Below are positions 57,601-64,000 of a DNA stretch of 64,000 bases, piece by piece. The notes under the pieces were generated by a model. That model was not told the origin of the DNA and made no database searches. It saw only the letters and a program-made list of their open reading frames with translations. The first letter of the stretch is position 1. Each line of letters starts with the position of its first letter. Source of the stretch: Siphonodentalium dalli. Taxonomy: Eukaryota > Mollusca > Scaphopoda > Gadilida > Siphonodentaliidae. Position numbers and translations under genes: made by a program. The DNA lies in contig CP136066.1 in assembly GCA_032622095.1 (NCBI GenBank), positions 189,958,816 through 190,022,815 of the forward strand, in the 5' to 3' direction.

Positions 57601-60600
57601 AAGCTCTCCATCATCTTTCATCATATTTTATACTATCAATTGGAATGAAAATATACAAATATATTTACCATTTAAAAAAAATAAACAAAAACATTAATTA
57701 ATGATGAAAAAACTAGAAAAAGCTAAGTTAGGAGATAAACCCAAGGAATCAATATCTGGAATACTCAGATACATGTATCATATCAGGCCATCACAGTATG
57801 CCTAAATACTGATTTTGACTGTGAACAATAGCATCTTCTGGACTTTATTCGCATTGCGTAATGTTACCTTGAGTCAATTTTATTGGGTGATATTTCAGTG
57901 CCCAGACAGGAGTTCACATGGTGATCTGTCAATAGTTGTTTCAAAATCAATTGAAATTCACATTTTCGAAATTGTTAGTTACGATAACAGTCTTGTGGCC
58001 GGCATTATCAAAGAAAAATAACAAATGCTCAATTACAGTAGCTTATCTGGAGTCTTTCCAAAACATATGTCCCATACTTCATTTAAAATTTCAAATTAGC
58101 ACCAGTTCAGAATCAGTTATTATTATATTGCAACAATTTCAGCACTGACCTTATCTAGATAAATATTCGTGTTACGAACCATTTATTTATATACATATCG
58201 TATCGCGACTCGTCCAAAGAAAAAAGTGGAAAATTAATTGTTATGGTACTCTTATCTATTTCAGACTAAAATTGGACCAATCAATTTCCTAATTAAACTT
58301 GGAGTTGATTTCTCTAAAATACCTCCATATCTACTCAAGGTAAGCTCTACAATACACCGAAGATTTATTAAGTCTAGTGTAATATCTACACATTGTTATT
58401 AGAAAGATTCAAATTTATATTTTCTGGTTCTGACAAGTAACATATATCACTGGCCAAAGAGTTGACATGTAGACATCCTGACATTCAGAACCATGACAAC
58501 AACACTATTGTTACCACCTCCTCAGGGAAAATATCGTGTGACAGTTTAGTGCAACATCATATACATGTACGAACACTTTTCAGATTTATCTGGGCAATTT
58601 GTGCAGTATATTAAACTAACTGACTGACAATGAATTATGTTTCCTTCCACTTCAGTTATCATGCTGTTCAAATACATTTGAGAAATTGTTCACACAGGCT
58701 CCATATTTGTAGTTTTAACAACATCCGGTTACTCGCCATGGCTTATTTTTTGTATACATATATAGTAAATAACTTCTTTCCTCTATGCACAGTAAAGGGT
58801 CTAACGAACTTGATGTTAAAAGCATTTTAACATGAAATCAAAAGAGATAATTTCAGAGAACAATGCTGTGAAAAGTTAACAGTCAGAACTCTTCAGAGCT
58901 TGTGTTACCGTAAATTTTGGTGTATAAGTCGCATCATATGCTGATTTTATCTCTGACTTTAAATAAAAGTTAATTTACCTTATCTTATTTTAACAGGTGT
59001 ATGCAGTTTTGCATACAGGGCAGCCATAAATAGCTAAATATATAATGACTTGATACTTGCTGGCGATTAATACAGAATGGAGAATGTGATGTTTGTTGAA
59101 CTTATTAAATCTGAACCTTAGTTATAACTGAATGAATGGGAATCATGTTTTCTGCACTGAAAAATATAAAAGATCATTACAATGGATGCTATTTTAACTG
59201 AACGTCAGTGAGTGACAATTTATTGCTGATCCCTTTTCTAGGGGAATCCTGGAGATGATATAGCAGTGCTGTTGGTTTCATTCTCTAACCCGGAAGGGAA
59301 GAGAGTCGCTCCCCAGATGTTTCTATCTCCACGAGTAGAACGGTGAGTCTTATGGTGTAATTCTTGAATATGCGTCAAGCAGCGACATAAATAATAGCAT
59401 ATGTGACAATTATGTGTAATTAATATAAAAAAAACTTTGTTTGCAGTGGAGGCGATGTTACCGACAAATATATTTTTAGATCAGCTCAAATTGTCACTGG
59501 TTGGCACACTGAGTTGTGACATCAATCAGTGAAGACATGCTTGGTTGAATGATCGATGTGTTTGTGAATACCAATGGTTTTTGTTTCCCAAATATTTTAA
59601 TAATGGCACTTGAAACATTATCAAAAAGAAATTGTGAAGAAAAAATATAGCCATGAGTTTGCAGAATATGTTAACCCTTTGAGTGCCAGGTCGATTTTTG
59701 TATCAACCCATATACCCTGTGCCAATGCATTCTCTTATATATGCGAGTCGACCATAGGTCGCCTCGCATATATAAGAGAATGCATTGGCCTAACATTGTT
59801 TTTGTTTTTTTGTTTTTTTTCACAATTTTTTACAATTTTAATATATTTTATTATATTCTTTAACAGACTTATTGTGTAGGTTTAGGGCCGATTAGATCGG
59901 CCCCTGGCACTCAAAGGGTTAATGATGTGAACAACTTGCTTGTGTTGATTTCATCAACAGTAGTTTGTTATGGTTCTCATACCAGAAGGACTACATGTAT
60001 ATTGTGCCTTTCTTTTGAAAAATCCCTGCAAATTAATATACAGGGGTTTTCACTGTTTGGTGGCTGATTTTATTGAACCATTGAATTATGGATGCATGCA
60101 GTCATGGTAACAATGCATATTAATGGCAACATTATATAGCACAAATTTATGATGTCAGCATTATATTACCAATAGGTTAATCAGCCGAATGTGAATGGCG
60201 ACAGATTAATGTATGGCTCATTGATTTCAGCAATAATACAAGGCATAATGATCTGTATGCGTGATGACTGTGTAACAATATTAAACGTAGTTTTCAGGCA
60301 GGTGTCGCTTAGACATTAATTTCTACTTTGATATTTATTAATAATACTAACTTGATTTTCTGATAGCTCATTTTACCTGTTTCTGTGGTTAATTTTTACA
60401 GTGTATAACAAAAATAAAAACATGATAATTTCCCCAATTATATGCGCAATTAAATTTGTCAAATACTTTTTTAATTTGGCAAAAAAATTTGCACCAACCC
60501 TGTATACTACAGAATGGGACATTCAATTCCATTCTGTAATCACAGAGTCGATTGAAATGATCACTGATAATTGCCCCTAATAATCAAACATAGTCACAGG

Positions 60601-61591
60601 GAAGATAATCAGATGTATTTTTATAGTAACTTGCCCATTTAAAGAACTTGCCCACTTATGACATGATTTAATTTTCAGTGCTTTGGGTGGAGCAGCAAGT
60701 TTAAGGATTCCATCTTTCCCTAGCGGAGGCTGTTTAATAGATTATGTTCCAAATGTGTGCCAACTTCTTCAAAATAAGGTGTGTATATATTCAACATTAA
60801 TATTACAGTCAATTTCAGTTAATTGCATATCGTTTAATTTTCAATTTCATACGTGTATATCATACTAAATTTACATTGGGAAATTCTGCTAATCTTTCTG
60901 CATGTTAATTAATCGTAACTGCACAAAATAAATATGAAGATGTGATTCTGCATATAAATTGTTAAGTTCTTGAAATTGTGAAGATATTTATGTACCTATG
61001 TTTGGGTAGGGCTATGTTCAAGCCTGAATATAGTGTGTCTAACATTTGCAGTATGAGGTCCCCAGAGGGTGAATTTAGTAACTCTATCCCGCACGGTGGG
61101 CTAGTGTCACCAAATTCACCCTATGGGAACCTCATTCTGCTTGGCCTCAACTGTTATGGGAGATCTAGGATCAGATTGAAGATCCCCAGTTGATGTTGGT
61201 GATGTTCACCCATTAGTCACCTTGATTATGCATTTTATATTCTGCAAATCTTTGGCGATATAGAAACTGAACAGAAGGGAAAAAGTAACTAAAAACAATG
61301 TTAACTTGAGACTATAGATACTTCCCAGAAGATGAGGCCTAAGCAGAATGAGGTCCCCGAGTGTGAATTTGGTGATGCTAGCCCACTATGCGGGGTAGTA
61401 TCACTAAGCTCAACCTGTGGGGACCTCATTCTAAAAATGTCAGACACACTACATCCAGACTTGGCTATGTTTTATTGTGACAAACCTGTAGTTCCTGTTC
61501 TTCCTGTTCTTCTTTCCTAGGTTGACCAAATAGCACAAGGCTTCACAAAAAGAAAAGAATATTTGGCTGCATTCATCAAGCACTTCGGGAG
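42545..61591 (+). CDS. BABAM2: BABAM2 (BRE), BRISC/BRCA1-A complex scaffold, 3' partial
   Basis: Scaffold subunit that links the BRCC36 deubiquitinase module to MERIT40 in the nuclear BRCA1-A complex (DNA double-strand break response) and in cytoplasmic BRISC (K63-ubiquitin removal). Exons: 42545-42666, 49420-49496, 50059-50153, 51459-51650, 58265-58339, 59242-59342, 60679-60778, 61521-61591; all GT-AG with matching phases. They give about 277 residues of roughly 390. Family landmarks in order: [28 protein letters not shown] (UEV-like N-terminal domain), [75 protein letters not shown]. It starts at ATGGAAAGC (A of ACGCA upstream, G at +4). The last exon here ends two bases into a codon, so the second UEV-like domain is encoded beyond 64000. 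Confidence 0.95.
42725..43157. mobile_element. 433-bp TIR element hosting a minimal MITE-D
   Basis: Near-perfect terminal inverted repeats of about 90 bp starting CAGGTCAGGGAGAACCCAAA, with ACCTCGATCGAGGT inside each arm. Located 59 bp after the BABAM2 exon 1 donor. The centre is occupied by a MITE-D copy. Superfamily unknown; no clear target duplication. Confidence 0.82.
42948..43035. mobile_element. MITE-D, minimal 88-bp hairpin
   Basis: ATGGGAGGCCAAATTCACAT to its exact inverse, with a very short centre (GTGCAATCAAGCAC). It has the same ends as the 501-bp form at 41186-41686 and almost no internal sequence. Confidence 0.88.
43611..45310 (+). mobile_element. MULE-type DNA transposon, inner copy (deleted)
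   Basis: Plus-oriented, same family as the element it sits in. Ends GGATCCGGGCCCACTCGCCC and, inverted, GGAAACGGGCCCACTCGCCC. Flanked by ATACATGT on both sides (43603-43610 and 45311-45318). Subterminal GGGCGAGCTGGCCC units occur in arrays at both ends. Only a zinc-finger coding fragment remains; most of the transposase is deleted. An (AG) microsatellite lies at 45139-45168. Confidence 0.83.
44274..44425 (+). pseudogene. MULE transposase N-terminal zinc-finger fragment
   Basis: ATG opens [17 protein letters not shown] shift of frame then gives [11 protein letters not shown], so a CxxC...CxxC-H treble-clef-type finger is split by a frameshift. This arrangement (short Cys finger before a FLYWCH-like region) is known from MULE transposases of invertebrates. 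It lies just inside the terminal repeat, as expected for exon 1. No DDE region follows in this copy. Confidence 0.6.
45417..46441. mobile_element. hAT MITE with perfect 8-bp target duplication
   Basis: Ends CAGTGTTCGCGCTG on both sides (inverted), flanked by GTTGTCAG (45409-45416 and 46442-46449). Subterminal TTTGGCTAA phrases repeat near both ends. No coding region; inserted in the outer MULE. A diverged relative lies at 50231-50340. Contains a 12-C run at 46177-46188. Confidence 0.9.
46450..47168 (-). pseudogene. MULE transposase relic (FLYWCH-side and DDE pieces)
   Basis: Minus-strand pieces in order: [20 protein letters not shown] and [18 protein letters not shown] (47168-46920); then, in another frame, [20 protein letters not shown] and [14 protein letters not shown] (46917-46783), the catalytic-core block with the FHWSQA signature; then [20 protein letters not shown] (about 46640-46570). 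The central part of the catalytic domain is deleted and several frameshifts and stops are present. The open frame on the opposite strand is an antisense shadow. Confidence 0.8.
48037..48227. mobile_element. MITE-B3, right TTAA present
   Basis: CTCTTTCATGACTGGAGG at the left, GTCATGAAAGGG before TTAA (48228-48231) at the right; one hairpin around AGCCAGTGCATTCTCTTATA. Confidence 0.72.
48232..49419. other. BABAM2 intron 1, distal part
   Basis: No gene or clear element. GACAAGTTGCCCTGA-like phrases and their inverse near 48870-48945 hint at another decayed TIR element. Confidence 0.45.
49420..49496 (+). CDS. BABAM2: BABAM2 exon 2
   Basis: After acceptor [29 protein letters not shown] then GQSVT. 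Ends one base into a tryptophan codon completed by exon 3. Intron 1 (6.75 kb) hosts the nested transposons. Confidence 0.95.
50059..50153 (+). CDS. BABAM2: BABAM2 exon 3
   Basis: [20 protein letters not shown] then [18 protein letters not shown] is the hallmark of the UEV-like domain in this family. Donor GTAAGC. Confidence 0.95.
50231..50340. mobile_element. hAT MITE fragment
   Basis: CAGTGTTCACATTTTCGGTG followed by TTTGGCCAAACTGTTGGCC, a diverged relative of the left part of 45417-46441. BABAM2 intron 3. Confidence 0.55.
50481..50696. mobile_element. MITE-C copy 5 (complete)
   Basis: GCAGTAATGTCCAAAATAAT to GGGCATTGCTGTA; long palindrome with centre AAAGCTCTCACTGAGAGCTT. BABAM2 intron 3. 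Confidence 0.87.
51459..51650 (+). CDS. BABAM2: BABAM2 exon 4
   Basis: [20 protein letters not shown] then [20 protein letters not shown]; 64 codons in phase 0. Donor GTAAGT. Confidence 0.95.
51743..51766 (+). repeat. Homopolymer C tract (24)
   Basis: Twenty-four C, immediately followed by a LINE fragment in BABAM2 intron 4. Confidence 0.9.
51770..53204 (+). mobile_element. LINE fragment (3' part of a reverse transcriptase), degraded
   Basis: Plus-strand pieces: [20 protein letters not shown] and [20 protein letters not shown] (51808-51940); after a frameshift, [16 protein letters not shown] and KRIQRRTTK (51957-52050); after about 900 bp of unrelated AT-rich sequence, [20 protein letters not shown] and the end at TGA 53202-53204. 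This is the typical C-terminal region of CR1/jockey-like elements. It is a different family from the LINE at 7447-9550. Confidence 0.82.
53407..53649. mobile_element. Chimeric MITE-C / MITE-B1 element
   Basis: It starts as MITE-C (ACAGTAATGCCCTAAATAAC to GGGTAACTTTT), switches at about 53461 into the right half of MITE-B1 (CGACTCGCATATATAAGAGA onward) and ends AAAGGG before TTAA (53650-53653). No spacer at the junction. Confidence 0.8.
55056..55252 (+). repeat. Diverged first unit of the 175-bp repeat
   Basis: Contains TGTTCTGGGTGGGGAAGACT, TCTTCCCCATGGTGCAGTGG and CTGGAATCGTAATACCTTCG in the same order as the three units at 55799-56318, but is separated from them by about 540 bp. Confidence 0.8.
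55359..55643 (-). CDS. Unrecognised open frame, possible transposon-coding remnant
   Basis: Minus-strand frame of 94 codons with [20 protein letters not shown] and [16 protein letters not shown] do not recognise a domain. It lies inside a TIR element between repeat units and has no clear splice signals, so it may be part of a decayed transposon gene or chance. Confidence 0.25.
   Translation of the reverse strand: MCLVTHCRPAILAHRRQTCRRHAMQRSMSRSTPANRIGCIRLGYQTVEEAYSEMVRRKTNALAFGISSYVLSKVTPSNSGASSSCAPKTRGNKF
55799..56318 (+). repeat. Tandem array, three units of about 172-181 bp
   Basis: Units start at 55799, 55971 and 56152. Each reads GAATGTTCTGGGTGGGGAAG (GATC variant in the third), a CTCCAAGAGCTGCACCAACC region, then a TCTTCCCCACGGTGCAGTGG region, and ends in CTCCTTCACCGGT-like sequence. 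Several frames stay open across the array, but no domain is recognised. GC-rich compared with its surroundings. Confidence 0.88.
56894..56904 (+). repeat. Homopolymer G tract (11)
   Basis: Eleven G followed by CGG, inside the TIR element. Confidence 0.9.
57145..57420. mobile_element. Short TIR element, partner of 54623-57121
   Basis: Ends CTTTTTCCTTAAGGGAAGCC on both sides (inverted), extended outward by complementary AT-rich arms (about 57119-57450). Its right interior equals, inverted, 54663-54790. Confidence 0.7.
57451..58264. other. BABAM2 intron 4, distal part
   Basis: AT-rich; no recognisable element. A short open frame after a TTTCAG at 57898 has no match to BABAM2 and is not needed for the gene. 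Confidence 0.5.
58265..58339 (+). CDS. BABAM2: BABAM2 exon 5
   Basis: [20 protein letters not shown] then PYLLK, matching the human LLKLPVDFSNIPTYLLK. Preceded by a 6.6-kb intron containing LINE and TIR-element debris. Confidence 0.93.
58906..58945. mobile_element. Solo end of a pogo/Tigger-like element
   Basis: TACCGTAAATTTTGGTGTAT then AAGTCGCAT matches the end of the element at 63178; nothing else of it is visible here. Confidence 0.6.
59242..59342 (+). CDS. BABAM2: BABAM2 exon 6
   Basis: [20 protein letters not shown] then [13 protein letters not shown], ending in a split Arg codon. Acceptor TTTTCTAG. Confidence 0.94.
59675..59918. mobile_element. MITE-B2, complete, TTAA target
   Basis: TTAA at 59671-59674 and 59919-59922. 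CCCTTTGAGTGCCAGG at both ends (inverted); one perfect hairpin 59719-59787. BABAM2 intron 6. Confidence 0.87.
60679..60778 (+). CDS. BABAM2: BABAM2 exon 7
   Basis: [20 protein letters not shown] then [13 protein letters not shown], one of the most conserved blocks of the family. Donor GTGTGT. Confidence 0.95.
61019..61464. mobile_element. MITE-A copy 8
   Basis: CAAGCCTGAATATAGTGTGT at the left; two hairpins; right end CACTACATCCAGACTTG. BABAM2 intron 7, ending about 55 bp before the exon 8 acceptor. Confidence 0.82.
61521..61591 (+). CDS. BABAM2: BABAM2 exon 8 (last in window)
   Basis: [20 protein letters not shown] then HFG, two bases of the next codon, donor GTAAGT. A MITE-A copy ends about 55 bp upstream of its acceptor. 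Confidence 0.94.
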
Positions 61592-62186
61592 GTAAGTCTG
61601 CATTCAATTGAGATTCAGGCCTGTTGTATACATTGTGCTAAACACAGGTTGTGCTATCTTCACTTGGCTCGACATTGGCAGGTGTTACATTTGTTTTTTT
61701 ATTCGACGAGCCAGCTGGTATGTGCCGTAATTGTAATATTTTGAAAAATTATAGCATTTCGGATACAAAATACCATCTGCTATAATCATTTCCCTTGGGA
61801 ATTTCATGAAAATATGCTGTGATAGTGTTCTCTGACAATGCACGGGTTGTGCTAGGTCGACTCAGTGAACTCTTCAACTTGCGTATGCTCTCTGCCAAAG
61901 GGGTCCTAAATGGGGAGTCCCTGAATCATCTAAGCGCGACCCGCGTTTAACTCGTCGTATAAAACAGCATCGAGCCACAGTCGTGTAGCACATTGGCACC
62001 AGATGTGTAGCACGTCTGGTCATGCTAGAGAAATTCTGATGAGCCAGTTGGTTTTATACTTTGTGCTCCAGTCGGGCTATCTTGGACTTTGTTATTTCAC
62101 ACTAATTAGGCTGGCATGACTCAAGTCTGGCTCGACATATAAAAAATATAAAACAGGCATCAGAGAGTCAATTTATTTCCTTCAAA

Positions 62187-62605
62187 CCAAGACTGGATAT
62201 ATTGTGTCTGACATTTGCAGAATGAGGTCCCCAGAGGGTAAATATTTAGTGATGCTATCCCGCACTGTGGGCAAGCATCAGCAAGTTCACCCTCTGGGGA
62301 CCTCATTCTGCTCAGGCCTCATCGTCTGGGAATTATCTATAGTCTCAAATTAACATTGTGTTTAGTTAATTTTTCCCTTCTGTTCAGTTTCTATATCCCC
62401 TAATTTGCAGAAGATAAATTGCATAATCGAGGCGACTAATAGGTGAACATCACCAACTTCTCCTGGGGAACTTCAATCTGAACCTAGGTCTCCCATAACA
62501 GCTGATGCCTAAGCAGAATGAGGTTCACAGAGGGTGAACTTGGTGACACTAGCCCACTTTGGGGACCTCATACTGCAAATGTCAGACATTCTATATCCCA
62601 GCTTG
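62187..62605. mobile_element. MITE-A copy 9
   Basis: CCAAGACTGGATATATTGTG at the left; hairpins around AGAGGGTAAATATTTAGTGA; right end CTATATCCCAGCTTG. The right hairpin is partly deleted. Confidence 0.78.
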
Positions 62606-62645
62606 CTTCAAACCGTTTTTGTGACTTATAATTTGTGTTCGTAGT

Positions 62646-62862
62646 TACAGTAATGCCCTAAATAATCGACTCTTTAACCACAGCAGAATTATGGGTAATT
62701 TGTCAGGATTTAGTTGGAAATATGGCTTGTTGCCATTCATCGGAAATCTCTCACAGAGAGCTTTCCAATGAATGACAACAAGCCATATTTCTGACTAAAT
62801 CCTGAAAAATTACCCTTAATTCTGCTGTGGTTAAGGAGTCGATTATTTAGGGCATTACTGTA
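62646..62862. mobile_element. MITE-C copy 6 (complete)
   Basis: TACAGTAATGCCCTAAATAA to TAGGGCATTACTGTA, palindromic throughout. It follows MITE-A copy 9 within 45 bp. Confidence 0.87.
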
Positions 62863-63177
62863 GTTACAAATGTATTTAGATCAAGTAGGTAGAAATGGAA
62901 AGTTGGTTGGTTATTCCAAATATAGCTAACAATAGGAAATACATAGAGACAGGCTTGATTTTAGCACAGCCCTTGGAATTAGCCTAGGCAATAGGGACCA
63001 TCCTAGAGGTTTCAATTCGGGAGAAGTCACTTCTTGCTGTTTGTTTATTAGGGAGAAGTGGACAGTTATCAGGGAGAATTAACAATGGCTGAAGTTAAAT
63101 TTACACCCCAACATCATTCTATGATCCAATAACTATTATGCAACACAATAGCCCATTTATAAAAGTAGTATAGTGAG

Positions 63178-64000
63178 TACCGTAAATTTCGGTGTATAAG
63201 TCGCATGCGTGTATAAGACGCACCCCCTTTTTTCAACCCCAAATCCTGCCTTTTGTGAAATACCTTTGTATAAGACGCACCCATTTTTAGATGCTGGAAT
63301 TTCAGAAAACTTCTGTGCATGGTAAGTATTGTACTGGTAAGTATTGAGAGCAAGTATTCACACATCACATTTGGGAGGAGAAGAAAAGGAGAAGGTTATT
63401 TACGTTAGAATGATTTATTTAAACACAATTAAACACACAATATAACATAACAATTCATAGCACAGCACAATTTATCAAAACGAACGACATTTGCAATAGA
63501 CAAACAATAAAAATATGGAATGGGAACTGAATAATTTAATACACGGAATGCACAAACGGACATTTCAACAACAATAACATTCATTCACTTTCGTCATCAC
63601 TTTCGTCGTTATCAATAAACAATTTAAACCACTCAGCATCTGACAAAGCATCATCATACACTTCTACATATGAACTTTCTATGAACACATCATCCTCACA
63701 TTCATCCTCACATTCATCTACAACTTTCGCACTTTCACCTTTCTTACAAACAACATCGCTGAATAGCACATCGTCCTCAAGATCAGGCCACATCGCACTC
63801 TTACCACGGTTAGCTCGCTTGTCTCGACGCATTTCGGATAAAACGTCCTTCAATCGCCTCCAATCTCTTAACCAATTTCTCACTGACACCATACTGTCTT
63901 TCGGCAGCACGGTTACCGTTAAGTTCTGCAAACTTAACCACTTCCAACTTAAATCTGGTTTCGTAACTGAGATCTGACGTTTGCGCTTAATCCCACGTTT
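63178..64000 (-). mobile_element. pogo/Tigger-like transposon, right-hand part
   Basis: The end TACCGTAAATTTCGGTGTAT followed by AAGTCGCATGCG and repeated GTATAAGACGCACC motifs (63178-63290) is typical of Tigger-type elements. TA at the edge fits their target site. The transposase relic lies beyond it and runs off the window. Confidence 0.75.
63581..64000 (-). pseudogene. Tigger/CENP-B-like transposase, internally deleted, frameshifted
   Basis: Reading in from 64000 on the minus strand: YETRFKLEVVKFAELNGNRA then AERQYGVSEKLV (helix-turn-helix). A one-base shift follows, then DWRRLKDVLSEMRRDKRANR and GKSAMWPDLE, the CENP-B N-terminal DNA-binding region. It continues directly into an acidic tail ending DNDESDDESE and a stop at 63583-63581. 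The DDE catalytic domain expected between them (about 250 residues) is missing. A domesticated DNA-binding protein cannot be excluded, but the frameshift argues for decay. Confidence 0.75.

Noticed and set aside
57898-58019. Possible extra BABAM2 exon after a TTTCAG
   Set aside because: The translation has no counterpart in BABAM2, ends in a stop codon, and exon 4 joins exon 5 in phase without it.
60053-60505. Another hAT MITE copy with CAGGG ends
   Set aside because: The ends resemble the family weakly and I could not find matching 8-bp flanks.

Overview
This window is a piece of an animal nuclear genome. It is AT-rich, intron-rich and heavily loaded with short inverted-repeat DNA transposons. 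The myosin essential light chain at the left edge carries the DFWDGRDG and [16 protein letters not shown] sequences that I associate with lophotrochozoan (mollusc-like) essential light chains, so a mollusc or close relative is my best guess; no species call is possible. There is one assembly gap of 100 N at 11415-11514. No prokaryotic gene organisation is present.

Three protein-coding genes can be supported exon by exon, with GT-AG borders and matching codon phases. (1) A myosin essential light chain gene on the minus strand (389-5787) has four coding exons here and its last exon(s) beyond position 1; a TATA box and an initiator match lie upstream. (2) A mitochondrial DEAD-box RNA helicase, DDX28, on the minus strand (16983-42276) is complete: 14 coding exons and 541 codons plus stop, with all helicase motifs in order. 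(3) BABAM2 (BRE), the scaffold subunit of the BRISC and BRCA1-A deubiquitinase complexes, is on the plus strand (42545-61591); eight exons are present and the C-terminal exons lie past position 64000. DDX28 and BABAM2 start head to head with only 268 bp between their ATG codons.

Layout: 1-5.9 kb, light chain gene and promoter; 5.9-17 kb, intergenic, with a degraded LINE, hAT-like, foldback and TTAA-type elements and the gap; 17-42.3 kb, DDX28 with repeat-packed introns and, in intron 1, a duplicated segment with a tRNA-derived SINE; 42.3-42.5 kb, shared promoter; 42.5-64 kb, BABAM2, whose first intron holds a nest of MULE-type transposons (FLYWCH/MULE transposase relics) with a hAT MITE inside; 63.2-64 kb, a pogo/Tigger-like transposon relic.

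Most remaining sequence is a few MITE families in many copies: MITE-A (two hairpins per element, CAAGCCT ends), MITE-B (TTAA target, CCCTTT ends, three subfamilies sharing one internal hairpin), MITE-C (ends CAGTAATGCCC, near-perfect palindrome), MITE-D (ends ATGGGAGGCCAAATTC), plus a foldback family with 9-bp target duplications. I found no convincing new biological system. The best leads are the hairpin shared by otherwise different TTAA elements, the nested MULEs, the compact DDX28/BABAM2 divergent promoter, and the tendency of MITEs to lie just upstream of 3' splice sites.
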